Positions 8,318 to 18,648 of a DNA stretch of 64,000 nt are shown here, in pieces. The notes below the pieces were generated by a model that saw only the letters and a list, made by a program, of their open reading frames with translations, was not told where the DNA came from and did no database searches. The first letter of the stretch is position 1. The number at the start of each line of letters is the position of its first letter. Origin of the DNA: Streptomyces griseorubiginosus (GTDB lineage Bacteria; Actinomycetota; Actinomycetes; Streptomycetales; Streptomycetaceae); assembly GCF_001514195.1 (NCBI RefSeq), contig NZ_KQ948739.1, positions 299,304 to 363,303 on the forward strand, read 5' to 3'. The translations under genes were made by a program, and so were the position numbers.

Positions 8318-8519
8318 GCGGCCCTCCTTGCCCGGCGGCGCCCTCGGTCGGGGGCGGCGCTCAAGTACCGCTGGCGCTCCGGTGCGTGTGCGGTGCCCGT
8401 CCCCGCACTGCGCGACTCGGCGGTACCGAAGAGCCTAGAACGGCTCTGCGCTGGTGGGGAGATCATTTGCGTCATTGCCTTGCTCGCCTTTGGTCCGGTT
8501 AGTTGCCTGAAAAACAGTC

Positions 8520-8553
8520 GGCTGCGGGTACCCCGTCGAGGGCACCCGCAGCC
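8520..8553 (-). terminator. Intrinsic terminator of mpa
   Basis: A perfect 10-bp stem (8520-8529 with 8544-8553; arms GGCTGCGGGT and complement) and 14-nt loop begin 10 nt after the mpa stop. On the minus strand it is followed by ACTGTTTTT, a real T-run. Confidence 0.9.
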
Positions 8554-8562
8554 GCCCTGTGT

Positions 8563-10329
8563 TTACAGGTACTGACCGGTGTTCGCCACCGTGTCGATGG
8601 AGCGTCCGGTGTCGGCGCCCTGCTTTCCGGTGATGAGGGTACGGATGTAGACGATCCGTTCGCCCTTCTTTCCGGAGATGCGGGCCCAGTCGTCCGGGTT
8701 GGTGGTGTTGGGCAGGTCCTCGTTCTCCTTGAACTCGTCCACGCAGGCCTGGAGGAGGTGGGAGACGCGGAGGCCCTTCTGGTTGTGGTCGAGGAAGTCC
8801 TTGATCGCCATTTTCTTGGCGCGGCCGACGATGTTCTCGATCATGGCGCCGGAGTTGAAGTCCTTGAAGTAGAGGACTTCCTTGTCTCCGTTGGCGTAGG
8901 TGACTTCCAGGAAGCGGTTTTCCTCGGATTCGGCGTACATGTGTTCCACGGCCGTCTGGATCATGCTGGCGACGGTGGTGGCCTTGCTGCCGCTGTGCTC
9001 GCCGAGGTCGTCGGCGTGCAGGGGGAGGCGCTCGGTGAGGTACTTGCCGAAGATGTCCTTGGCGGCCTCGGCGTCGGGACGCTCGATCTTGATCTTCACG
9101 TCGAGTCGGCCGGGGCGCAGGATGGCGGGGTCGATCATGTCCTCGCGGTTGGAGGCACCGATGACGACCACGTTCTGGAGGCCTTCGACGCCGTCGATCT
9201 CGGCGAGGAGCTGCGGGACGATGGTGTTCTCCACGTCCGAGCTGACGCCGGAGCCGCGGGTGCGGAAGAGGGATTCCATCTCGTCGAAGAAGACGATGAC
9301 GGGGGTGCCCTCGCTGGCCTTCTCGCGGGCACGCTGGAAGACGAGGCGGATCTGCCGCTCGGTCTCGCCGACGTACTTGTTGAGGAGCTCGGGGCCCTTG
9401 ATGTTGAGGAAGAAGCTCTTGCCCTGGGCCTGGCCGGTGACTTCGGCGACCTTCTTGGCCAGCGAGTTGGCGACGGCCTTGGCGATGAGCGTCTTTCCGC
9501 ATCCGGGGGGCCCGTAGAGCAGGACGCCCTTGGGCGGGCGCAGTTCGTGCTCCTTGAACAGGTCCGGGTAGAGGTACGGCAGCTCGACCGCGTCGCGGAT
9601 GGCCTCGATCTGGCCGCCGAGTCCGCCGATCTGCTCGTAGCCGATGTCGGGGACCTCTTCGAGGACGAGTTCCTCGACCTCGCTCTTGGGGACGACCTCG
9701 TAGACGTAGCCGGAGCGCGGTTCGAGCAGCAGGGCGTCGCCGGGGCGGATGGTGACGTCGAGGAGTGGTTCGGCGAGCCGTACCACGCGCTCTTCGTCGG
9801 TGTGCCCCTGCACCAGGGCGCGCTCGCCGTCCTCGAGGATCTCCTTGAGGGTGACGATGTCGCCGACACTCTCGAACTGCATGGCCTCGACCACGTTGAG
9901 AGCCTCGTTGAGCATCACTTCCTGGCCGCGCCGGAGCTCTTCGAGTTCGACGCTGGGGCTGACGTTCACCCGCAGTTTGCGGCCGCCGGTGAAGATGTCG
10001 GCGGTGCCGTCCTCGTTCGCTTCGAGGAAGACGCCGAAGCCGGCCGGCGGCTGTGCGAGCCGGTCGACCTCCTCCTTGAGGGCCACGATCTGGTCGCGGG
10101 CCTCACGGAGCGTGTTGGCGAGTCGTTCGTTCTGTGCGGATACGCCGGCCAGGTTGGTCTGCAGCTCGACGATCCGCTCTTCGAGAATCCTCGTGTGTCG
10201 CGGAGAGTCGGCGAGCTTGCGCCGCAGGACGGCGATCTCCTGCTCAAGGTAGGCAATCTGCCCGGACGGGTCGTCGGACCCTCGTCCCGGGCGGATGCCG
10301 CGGTTCATGTCGTCGTCGTGGGCTGCCAC
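8563..10329 (-). CDS. mpa: Proteasomal AAA+ ATPase Mpa/ARC
   Basis: A 588-residue hexameric unfoldase that binds pupylated proteins and feeds them into the 20S core. From the N-terminus: a coiled coil (about residues 20-90) that captures Pup, OB folds (about 95-240), and an AAA domain with Walker A GPPGCGKT at residues 273-280, Walker B VIVFFDE ending at Glu350 and an arginine-finger region later. The protein ends TGQYL, the C-terminal Gln-Tyr-Leu motif that docks into the alpha ring. The GTG at 10329 (VAAHDDDMNRG) is preferred because GGAGGAGG sits about 8 nt upstream; a longer ATG start at 10347 would begin inside the ribosome site. Also called arc in Streptomyces. Divergent from the ferredoxin gene. 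Confidence 0.96.
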   Translation of the reverse strand: MAAHDDDMNRGIRPGRGSDDPSGQIAYLEQEIAVLRRKLADSPRHTRILEERIVELQTNLAGVSAQNERLANTLREARDQIVALKEEVDRLAQPPAGFGVFLEANEDGTADIFTGGRKLRVNVSPSVELEELRRGQEVMLNEALNVVEAMQFESVGDIVTLKEILEDGERALVQGHTDEERVVRLAEPLLDVTIRPGDALLLEPRSGYVYEVVPKSEVEELVLEEVPDIGYEQIGGLGGQIEAIRDAVELPYLYPDLFKEHELRPPKGVLLYGPPGCGKTLIAKAVANSLAKKVAEVTGQAQGKSFFLNIKGPELLNKYVGETERQIRLVFQRAREKASEGTPVIVFFDEMESLFRTRGSGVSSDVENTIVPQLLAEIDGVEGLQNVVVIGASNREDMIDPAILRPGRLDVKIKIERPDAEAAKDIFGKYLTERLPLHADDLGEHSGSKATTVASMIQTAVEHMYAESEENRFLEVTYANGDKEVLYFKDFNSGAMIENIVGRAKKMAIKDFLDHNQKGLRVSHLLQACVDEFKENEDLPNTTNPDDWARISGKKGERIVYIRTLITGKQGADTGRSIDTVANTGQYL

Positions 10330-10367
10330 GGTCCTCACCTCCTCCAAGGGGAGCTGGACGCTTCCAG

Positions 10368-10373
10368 ACCCTA
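10368..10373 (-). promoter_or_regulatory. Candidate -10 element of mpa
   Basis: Minus-strand TAGGGT, followed by CTG as in front of pup, about 38 nt upstream of the mpa start. The upstream GTTTCA at 17-nt spacing is a weak -35. Confidence 0.35.
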
Positions 10374-10573
10374 CCTGGGCGGGTGTCGATTGAAACCCCT
10401 AGATCACAAAGACGGTCGGGGTGTGTCCGATCTTCACCCTTGCGCTCTCCCTCACGCCAGGGGAATACCCAGCGAACGTGCCGGGAACCCAGCCCGAGGT
10501 AGTGTCGAAGCGTTCAACACCCGTCAGAGCTGGCCGGATTCCCGTTCCGCTCGACTCGTAAACGGCAGGAGAC

Positions 10574-10879
10574 ATGGGCGTGCAGCAGGAGGCCGGGGCC
10601 GGTGGCGAGACCCTGGAGGTCTGGATCGATCAGGACCTGTGTACGGGTGACGGCATCTGTGTGCAGTACGCGCCGGAGGTGTTCGAGCTGGACATCGACG
10701 GTCTGGCCTATGTGAAGGGCTCGGACGACGAGCTGTTGCAGGATAAGGGCGCCACAACGCCCGTTCCGCTGCCGCTTCTCACCGATGTGGTCGACTCCGC
10801 GAAGGAGTGTCCGGGTGAGTGCATTCATGTACGGCGCGTTTCGGACAGCGTCGAGGTCTACGGTCCGGACGCGGAGTGA
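10574..10879 (+). CDS. Ferredoxin, 3Fe-4S type
   Basis: A 101-residue small electron carrier. Cluster ligands are in DLCTGDGIC (Cys23 and Cys29, C-x5-C) and KECPGEC (Cys79, Cys83, with the Pro that follows the last ligand in this class). The C-x5-C spacing is that of the single-cluster [3Fe-4S] ferredoxins that serve cytochromes P450 and other oxidoreductases in Streptomyces; the extra Cys83 is unusual and may be a spare ligand. ATG at 10574 has CAGGAGA upstream. No redox partner is nearby. Confidence 0.88.
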   Translation: MGVQQEAGAGGETLEVWIDQDLCTGDGICVQYAPEVFELDIDGLAYVKGSDDELLQDKGATTPVPLPLLTDVVDSAKECPGECIHVRRVSDSVEVYGPDAE

Positions 10880-10898
10880 CCGCTCGGGTACTCCGCGT
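10869..10898 (+). terminator. Hairpin overlapping the ferredoxin stop
   Basis: ACGCGGAGT (10869-10877) pairs with ACTCCGCGT (10890-10898) around a 12-nt loop; the stem takes in the last codons of the ferredoxin gene. It lies between two convergent genes. Confidence 0.5.
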
Positions 10899-10936
10899 GA
10901 GGGTTGTCTGATTTCTCACAAGTGTGATCGCTTCGG

Positions 10937-11515
10937 TCAGACGGTGTGTGTGCCCGCCGGGGTCGAGCGGACGAACGCGCCGTCCTTCCACTGCCATTTC
11001 GCCTTGTCCGTGACGTCCGGGCAGCAACTGGGTACGTCCGACGTGGAATAGCCGAGCAGGGTCGCTTCGACCGCTTCGTCGCTCACCGTGAAGTCGGTGA
11101 CGGTGTTGCGGCTCTTCGGGCTCAGCAGGGTGGCGACGACTCGGGGTTCGCCGCTGTCCTTCGCGCGTGTGATGACGTAGACGGCGTCGGGCGGGGTGCC
11201 CATGGGGGCGTCGCAGTGCACCACTACGGCGGTTTCCGGCCGTCCGTCGCCGTCGAGGTCTCCGGAGACGCGTTTTTGCACCTTCGCCTTGACCGGGCCG
11301 CAGTCGATCGGGAAGTGCACGTGGGTGGGGTCGGGTGCGGTGGTGACCACCGGGGCGGGTCTGGCTTCGGGGCCGGCCGCCTGTGCCGCCGTCGCGGGGT
11401 TGGGCTGCAGGACCGAGGAGAAGGCCACGACGGCTGCCACGGCGGTGGCGGTGGCGACCCAGTGGATCGGACGGGTGTGCGTGTGTGCCAGTTCCGGGAC
11501 GGCGGATTGCTGCAC
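10937..11515 (-). CDS. Secreted or membrane-anchored protein, unknown function
   Basis: From GTG 11515 (AGGAG 9 nt upstream) the product has 192 residues. A hydrophobic segment (WVATATAVAAVVAFSSVL, about residues 19-36) acts as a signal peptide or anchor. The extracytoplasmic part starts with a Pro/Ala linker and contains a calcium-loop-like SGDLDGDGRPETAVVV, as in FG-GAP/VCBS repeats, plus SCCPDVTDKAKWQWKDG near the C-terminus. I recognise no catalytic motif. Upstream in-frame starts (11563, 11692) lack ribosome sites. The conserved position between the ferredoxin and trmI suggests a streptomycete housekeeping envelope protein. Confidence 0.7.
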   Translation of the reverse strand: MQQSAVPELAHTHTRPIHWVATATAVAAVVAFSSVLQPNPATAAQAAGPEARPAPVVTTAPDPTHVHFPIDCGPVKAKVQKRVSGDLDGDGRPETAVVVHCDAPMGTPPDAVYVITRAKDSGEPRVVATLLSPKSRNTVTDFTVSDEAVEATLLGYSTSDVPSCCPDVTDKAKWQWKDGAFVRSTPAGTHTV

Positions 11516-11651
11516 TAGGAGCGTCTCCTGTGAGGGCTGTGCCGGTGGGGGGGTGGCCAGCATGGTGCCACACGTCACAGATCTGGGGAACGGCGGGGTG
11601 GGTACTTGTGCGGGTTGCGCCGCGCCTGCTCGTGTCGCTCGTTCAACATGA

Positions 11652-11702
11652 GGGCGCCGGGGTGGAGTTCCCCTGGTCTGCGGGAACTCCACCCCGGCGC
11701 CC
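11652..11702 (-). terminator. Long perfect hairpin after trmI
   Basis: A 21-bp perfect inverted repeat (11652-11672 and 11682-11702) with a 9-nt loop, 28 nt beyond the trmI stop and before the next gene on the same strand. Very stable, GC-rich, no U-tract. Confidence 0.88.
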
Positions 11703-11729
11703 GTACGTTGACTGCGGCACGGGGCCGCC

Positions 11730-12632
11730 CTAGCGGCCGGAGCCTCCGTCGGCGTTGGGGCCGGCGTAGTCCTCGCCGTAGGCGCCCTTGGCGGGGCGGC
11801 GGCGGCGCATGGGGGGCTCGACGCCGTCGGCGAGGCGGCGGGCGGTGAGCAGGAAGCCGGTGTGGCCGATCATCCGGTGGTCGGGGCGGACGGCCAGGCC
11901 CTCGATGTGCCAGTTGCGGATCATCGTCTCCCAGGCGGTCGGCTCGTTGAAGGAGCCGATCTCGCGGATGGACTCCACGGTCCGGGCGAGCTGGGTGGTG
12001 GTGGCGACGTAGCAGCACAGGATGCCGCCGGGGACGAGCGCCTTGGAGACGGCCTCCAGGCACTCCCAGGGGGCGAGCATGTCGAGGATGACGCGGTCGA
12101 CGTCGGTGTCGGACAGGTTGTCCTGGAGGTCGCCGACGGTGAGCTGCCAGGCGGGGTGCGGGCCGCCGAAGTAGCGCTCCACGTTCTGCCGGGCGATGTC
12201 GGCGAAGTCCTCGCGGCGCTCGTAGCTGTGCAGCATGCCCTGGTCGCCGATGGCGCGCAGCAGGAAGCTGCTCAGCGAGCCGGAGCCGACGCCTGCCTCG
12301 ACGACGCGGGCGCCGGTGAAGATGTCGGCGAAGGCGAGGATCTGCCCCGCGTCCTTGGGGTAGACCACGGCGGCGCCGCGGGGCATGGACAGGACGTAGT
12401 CGGGGAGCAGGGGGCGCAGCGCGAGGTAGGCGACGTTACCGGTGGTGCGGACAACGCTGCCCTCGGGTGCGCCGATCAGCTCGTCGTGCGGGAAGGAACC
12501 CTTGTGGGTGTGGAAGTTCTTTCCCTCTTCGAGCGTGAACGTGTAGTGGCGGCCCTTGGGGTCGGTCAGCTGAACCTGGTCCCCGACCTTGAAGGGCCCG
12601 CGCCTGCGGGCGGCACCGGTCGGTTCGGACAT
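11730..12632 (-). CDS. trmI: tRNA (adenine-58-N1)-methyltransferase TrmI
   Basis: A 300-residue class I methyltransferase that makes m1A58 in the T-loop of tRNAs. The N-terminal small domain (FKVGDQVQLTDPKGRHYTF...NFHTHKG) and the run PKDAGQILAFADIFTGARVVEAG, followed by the SAM-binding GSGSLSSFLLRA, are diagnostic, as is DRVILDMLAPWECLEAV. The C-terminus is a basic tail (PPMRRRRPAKG). It is in the usual actinobacterial neighbourhood, upstream of the proteasome ATPase and next to the site-2 protease gene (38-nt gap). The S. coelicolor and mycobacterial homologues are tetrameric TrmI enzymes. Confidence 0.93.
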   Translation of the reverse strand: MSEPTGAARRRGPFKVGDQVQLTDPKGRHYTFTLEEGKNFHTHKGSFPHDELIGAPEGSVVRTTGNVAYLALRPLLPDYVLSMPRGAAVVYPKDAGQILAFADIFTGARVVEAGVGSGSLSSFLLRAIGDQGMLHSYERREDFADIARQNVERYFGGPHPAWQLTVGDLQDNLSDTDVDRVILDMLAPWECLEAVSKALVPGGILCCYVATTTQLARTVESIREIGSFNEPTAWETMIRNWHIEGLAVRPDHRMIGHTGFLLTARRLADGVEPPMRRRRPAKGAYGEDYAGPNADGGSGR

Positions 12633-12670
12633 GTGAACAGCCTACCGGTCCCGGGAGGGGCCGCCGACCA

Positions 12671-14341
12671 CTAGGAGGGCCTGGCCATGGCCTTCACGAA
12701 CGCGCGCTCCACGTCGGCCGCGGAGAGGACGCCGTAGATCTCGCCGGTCTCCTCGACGACCAGGTACTCGGTCGCGGGGGTCGCGCGCAGGGCGTCCAGG
12801 AGGTCCTCGCCGGCGAGTTCGGCGGAGACGCGCATGCCGTCGGTGAGGTCCTGGGCGAGGCCGCTGACGGCGACCCAGGGGCGGCGGTGTTCCGGTACGC
12901 CGACGATGGCGGCCTCGCGGACGAGGGAGAGCGGGGTGCCTTCGGTGTCGACGACGACCAGGGCGCGGGCGCCGGCGTCGTTGGCGCGGCGCAGGGCCTC
13001 GGACAGGGGGGTGTCGGTCTCGACGGGGACCGCGCGGCGGGTGAGGGTGCGGGCGCGCAGTTCGGGGAGGTGTTCGCGCAGGCGTGCCATGCGGAGGCTG
13101 TTGCCGGCGCCGGTCCAGATGATGGCGGCGAGGATCGCGGCGAGCAGGGCGTCCATCACGGTGTCCATGCCGACGTTGTCCTCGGCGGAGGAGCCGAGGG
13201 CGCCGGACTGGGTGAGCAGCGGGAGGCCGATGAGGACGCAGACGGCGAGGGCGCGGCCGACCCAGGCGGCGGCGATGGTGCCGCTCATGGGCTTGCCGGT
13301 GATCTTCCAGACGACGGCGCGGAGCATGCGGCCGCCGTCGAGGGGGAGGCCGGGCAGGAGGTTGAAGGCGGCCACGATGAGGTTGGAGATCATCAGGCCG
13401 GCGAGCAGGACCCCGGGGACCGTGCCGGGTTCGACGGGCTGCATCGCGAGGTAGAAGACGCCGGCGAGCACCAGGGAGAGCAGCGGGCCGACGAAGGCCA
13501 GCACGAACTCCCGGCCGGGGGTCTCGGCCTCTTTCTCGATCTCGGAGACGCCGCCGAAGAACTGGAGCTGGATACGGCGGACGGGGAGCTTGAAGCGGAG
13601 GGCTGCGACGGTGTGGGCCAGTTCGTGGACCAGGACGGAGGCGTAGAAGGCGACCGCGAAGAAGAGGGAGACGAGGTAGCGGGCGGCGCCGAGTTCCGGC
13701 AGGACGCGGTCCAGTTGGCCGCCGAACACCCAGGTGATGAGCGCGGCGACGAGGAACCAGCTGGGGGCGACGTAGACGGGCACGCCGAAGGGCCGGCCCA
13801 TCAGGAGGCCGCCGCGGGGCTGGGGGGACTGCGGCGGGGGGTTCTTGGGGGTGGTGCCGGAGTGGGCGAGGGTGCGGTGGTGGTCGGGGGCGCCGTGTTC
13901 GGAGGTCCCGTGGTCGGGGGTGACGTGTTCGGGGGTGCCTTCGGGCTTGGCCGGGCCTGCGGGCGGCTGGAACCGGTCGTGGGCCGTGTGGGGGTGAGCG
14001 GTTTGCGGTGCGGCGTCGGCGGGGTCGGTGGGCTCGGCGGTTTCCGGGGCGGGGGGCTCGGCCGGTCGTACGGCGGGGGCGTCGCCGGTGGGTGCGGAGG
14101 TGCTGGTGTCGCCTGCCTCGGTGGGCGGCGTGGTGCCCTGGGCGGGGTCCCCCTCCGCATCCGGCTCCGGTGCGGCGTCGGCGTCGGTGGTCTCGGCGGG
14201 TCGGTCGGACGTCGGCCGGGTCCCGTTGTCGTGGGGGTCGGGGGGTGTGGGGTCGGTGGCCCGGGTCGGGGGCCCTGCGTGGGGCTCGGCCGACCCGTCC
14301 GTACCGGATCGCGGCTGCCCGCTCCCGCCGCTCTCGTCCAC
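12671..14341 (-). CDS. Site-2 protease family (M50) membrane metallopeptidase with CBS domains
   Basis: A 556-residue intramembrane zinc protease. The first ~190 residues are a low-complexity Pro/Ala/Thr/Glu/Asp/His tail. The membrane core starts at MGRPFGVPVYVAPSWF; the zinc site is HELAH (His239, Glu240, His243) and the third ligand lies in LPLDGGRML (Asp335). CBS-type sequence follows at the C-terminus (TRRAVPVETDTPLSEALRRANDAG; LVVEETGEIYGVLSAADVERAF). GTG 14341 has GAGGGGA upstream and is preferred to 14449. It is head-to-head with the RecB-family gene. Members cleave membrane-bound regulators such as anti-sigma factors; no candidate substrate is visible here. Confidence 0.9.
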   Translation of the reverse strand: MDESGGSGQPRSGTDGSAEPHAGPPTRATDPTPPDPHDNGTRPTSDRPAETTDADAAPEPDAEGDPAQGTTPPTEAGDTSTSAPTGDAPAVRPAEPPAPETAEPTDPADAAPQTAHPHTAHDRFQPPAGPAKPEGTPEHVTPDHGTSEHGAPDHHRTLAHSGTTPKNPPPQSPQPRGGLLMGRPFGVPVYVAPSWFLVAALITWVFGGQLDRVLPELGAARYLVSLFFAVAFYASVLVHELAHTVAALRFKLPVRRIQLQFFGGVSEIEKEAETPGREFVLAFVGPLLSLVLAGVFYLAMQPVEPGTVPGVLLAGLMISNLIVAAFNLLPGLPLDGGRMLRAVVWKITGKPMSGTIAAAWVGRALAVCVLIGLPLLTQSGALGSSAEDNVGMDTVMDALLAAILAAIIWTGAGNSLRMARLREHLPELRARTLTRRAVPVETDTPLSEALRRANDAGARALVVVDTEGTPLSLVREAAIVGVPEHRRPWVAVSGLAQDLTDGMRVSAELAGEDLLDALRATPATEYLVVEETGEIYGVLSAADVERAFVKAMARPS

Positions 14342-14529
14342 GATGTCCCCTCGTTCGAAACGTCTTCCGGAAGCGTCTTCCGCGCCTGCCGTGCGGAAGG
14401 GTCTCGGGTCGATGGTATGCGGCGGTCGCGGCGCGTTCCGCCCCGGCACCCCCTGTGTTTCCTCAGGCGTCGCAGCCGTAACGGTCGCGGCTGGGTCACT
14501 GTCAGTGGCGGGCCGTATGGTCTGTGGTC

Positions 14530-16197
<1,668 letters not shown>

Positions 16198-16211
16198 CGA
16201 AGGAGACTTAC

Positions 16212-16883
16212 GTGGCCATCCGCGTCCTACTGGTCGACGACCAGCCGCTGCTGCGAACCGGCTTCCGGATGATTCTGGAGGCGGAGCAGGACATCGCGGT
16301 CGTGGGCGAGGCCGGAGACGGCCTTCAGGCTCTGGACCAGGTGCGGGCGCTCCAGCCCGATGTGGTCCTGATGGACATCCGTATGCCGCGGATGGACGGT
16401 GTGGAGGCGACCCGGCAGATCACCGGCCCCGGCCGGGACGGTCCGGCGAAGGTGCTGGTGCTGACCACGTTCGACCTCGACGAGTACGTGGTGGAGGCGT
16501 TGCGGGCGGGGGCCAGCGGGTTCCTGCTGAAGGACGCTCCGGCCAATGAGCTCGTGCAGGCGATCCGGGTGGTGGCCGCTGGCGAGGCGATGCTGGCGCC
16601 GAGCATCACGCGCCGGCTGCTCGACAAGTACGCCACGCATCTGCCCTCCGGTGACGAGCCGGTGCCGGACACGCTGCACACGCTCACGGACCGCGAGGTC
16701 GAGGTGCTGAAGCTGGTGGCGCGCGGGCTGTCCAACGCGGAGATCGCCGCGGACCTGTTCGTCAGCGAGACCACCGTGAAGACGCATGTGGGTCATGTCC
16801 TGACGAAGCTGGGGCTGCGGGACCGGGTGCAGGCCGCGGTGTACGCGTACGAGAGCGGGCTGGTGCGCCCCGGCGCGCAGTAG
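16212..16883 (+). CDS. NarL/FixJ-type response regulator
   Basis: A 223-residue two-component regulator. The receiver domain has the acidic pair Asp9-Asp10, the phospho-acceptor Asp55 in VVLMDIRMPRMDG, the switch Thr in VLVLTTFD and Lys in FLLKDAP. A LuxR-type HTH follows (LTDREVEVLKLVARGLSNAE, then VSETTVKTHVGHVLTKLGL). GTG 16212 is fixed by AGGAG 6 nt upstream, 14 nt after the RecB-family stop, so it may be co-transcribed. There is no histidine kinase gene beside it, so the partner is elsewhere. Confidence 0.95.
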   Translation: MAIRVLLVDDQPLLRTGFRMILEAEQDIAVVGEAGDGLQALDQVRALQPDVVLMDIRMPRMDGVEATRQITGPGRDGPAKVLVLTTFDLDEYVVEALRAGASGFLLKDAPANELVQAIRVVAAGEAMLAPSITRRLLDKYATHLPSGDEPVPDTLHTLTDREVEVLKLVARGLSNAEIAADLFVSETTVKTHVGHVLTKLGLRDRVQAAVYAYESGLVRPGAQ

Positions 16884-16919
16884 TCCGGCAGTCGTACTCC
16901 GAGCACGGCACCGTACGGC

Positions 16920-16958
16920 GAAGAGGGCGCCCCCTCCCTGACCGGGGGCGCCCTCTTC
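16920..16958. terminator. Bidirectional hairpin terminator
   Basis: A perfect 15-bp stem (16920-16934 with 16944-16958; GAAGAGGGCGCCCCC and complement) and 9-nt loop between the convergent response regulator and substrate-binding protein genes. Confidence 0.88.
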
Positions 16959-16991
16959 GTGTCCGCGGGGCCGGTTCAGCCGGCGGCCGGT

Positions 16992-18572
16992 TCAGCCCTT
17001 GCTGAGCTCCCAGAAGCGGAAGACGGTCGAGGCGTCGAGGCAGTACTCCAGGCCGTAGACGTCGTCGCGGACGACGGCGTACTGCTTGGCCTGCCAGACC
17101 GGCAGGACGGGGACGTCGTCGGCGACGATGTCCTGGAGGGTGCCGAAGTGGTCGTCCGTGGCGGAGCGGTCCGGCTGGGCGGCGGTCTCGGGGATGAGCG
17201 TGCCGGTGATCTTGCTGTTGCTGTAGTTGTTGTTCAGCACGTTGCCCTTGCCGAAGAAGGGCGCGGTGAAGTTGTCGGCGTCCGGGTAGTCGGGGACCCA
17301 GCCCTTGACGTACACGCCGTACTTCCCGGCGGCGATGTCCTTCTCGTACTGGCCGAAGGGCACGGACTTCACGTCGGCGGCGAACAGCCCGCTGGCGTTG
17401 AGCTGCTTGGCGATGGTGCGGAGTTCCTGGTCGGTGGCCGGGCCGTAGCGGGACGGCGTGGACCACAGGGTCAGCTTGACCTTGCCGGTGACGTTGTCGT
17501 CGGCGAGGGCGGTGGCGGCCTTGGCCCGGGAGGGCTCGGCGCCGTAGGTGTCGAAGAAGGCCGTGTTGTGGCCCGCGATACCGGCCGGGATGATCGAGTA
17601 GAGCGGGGTGGCGGTGCCCTGGTAGACGTCGTGGATGAGGGCTTCGCGGTCGAGGAGGTAGGCGATCGCCTTGCGGACGCCGACCTTGCCGGCGACCGGG
17701 TCCTTCATGTTGAAGACGAGGTGCTGGACCTCGGCGCTGGTGCCCTCGACGACCTCGACCCCGGAGTCGGGTGAGGCGTTCTCGATGTCGGTGATGTCGC
17801 CGGCGGTCAGACCGCGGTAGGCGAGGTCGACCTTCTTGTCGGTCAGCGCGGTCTTCAGGGCGGCCTGGTCGCCGTGGAAGAACTTCAGGGTGACGCCGGA
17901 GTTGTGGGTCTCGGCGGTGCCCTTGTAGTTCTCGTTGACGGAGAAGACGGCCTGGTCGTCGTCGAACGAGTCGAGCTTGTACGGGCCGGAGCCGACCGCC
18001 TTGCCGTCCTTGCGCAGGCCGTCGGCGTCGTACTGGGTGTGGTCGACGATCGAGCCGGCGCCGGAGGCGATCTTGCTGGGGAAGGTGGCGTCCGGGGTGT
18101 TGAGCTTGAAGACGACGGTCTTGGCGTCCGGGGTCTCGACCTTCTCGAGCATCGGGAACATGATCGCCGGACCGGCGTCGTCGTTGATCTTCAGCGTGCG
18201 ATCGAAGGAGAACTTGACGTCCTTCGAGGTGAGAGCGTCACCGTTGCTGAACTTGAGGCCGTCCTTGAGCGTGCACGTGAACACCTGGGTCCTGGTGTCG
18301 GTGAACTCGCACTTCTGGGCGGCGTCCGGCTCCGGTTCGGTGCCGCCCTTGGGGAAGCTGAGCAGCGACTGGAAGACGTTGTTGAACAACAGCCAGGAGC
18401 CGGGGTCGTAGCCGGAGGCCGGGTCGGTGGCGAGGACGTCGTCGGACATGCCCATGACCACCGAGGAGCCGCCGGAACCGGAGTCACCCGAGTCCGTACC
18501 GCAGCCGGTCAACAGGCCGGAGGCCAGCCCCGCCACGATCGGCAGGACCGGCCACTGGAAGCGCTTGTTCAC
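16992..18572 (-). CDS. Peptide-type ABC transporter substrate-binding lipoprotein
   Basis: A 526-residue family 5 solute-binding protein (dipeptide/oligopeptide/nickel class). A lipoprotein signal ends LASGLLTGC (Cys about 24). Family features are LKDGLKFSNGDALTSKDVKFSFDR, VGVRKAIAYLLDREALI, and the end LPVWQAKQYAVVRDDVYGLEYC. It is the second of two tandem paralogues, 76 nt downstream of the one at 18649-20253; both end in a Trp-Glu-Leu-(Ser/Gly)-Lys-Gly motif. No permease or ATPase genes are adjacent, so they must share a transporter encoded elsewhere or act as sensors/scavengers. Confidence 0.92.
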   Translation of the reverse strand: MNKRFQWPVLPIVAGLASGLLTGCGTDSGDSGSGGSSVVMGMSDDVLATDPASGYDPGSWLLFNNVFQSLLSFPKGGTEPEPDAAQKCEFTDTRTQVFTCTLKDGLKFSNGDALTSKDVKFSFDRTLKINDDAGPAIMFPMLEKVETPDAKTVVFKLNTPDATFPSKIASGAGSIVDHTQYDADGLRKDGKAVGSGPYKLDSFDDDQAVFSVNENYKGTAETHNSGVTLKFFHGDQAALKTALTDKKVDLAYRGLTAGDITDIENASPDSGVEVVEGTSAEVQHLVFNMKDPVAGKVGVRKAIAYLLDREALIHDVYQGTATPLYSIIPAGIAGHNTAFFDTYGAEPSRAKAATALADDNVTGKVKLTLWSTPSRYGPATDQELRTIAKQLNASGLFAADVKSVPFGQYEKDIAAGKYGVYVKGWVPDYPDADNFTAPFFGKGNVLNNNYSNSKITGTLIPETAAQPDRSATDDHFGTLQDIVADDVPVLPVWQAKQYAVVRDDVYGLEYCLDASTVFRFWELSKG

Positions 18573-18648
18573 GTGCGAGTGCCTTGTCGTCGATTCTGTT
18601 GGGATCCCGGGCCGGTCCCGCGGCCCGGGGCTAAGGGGTGACGGCCGG

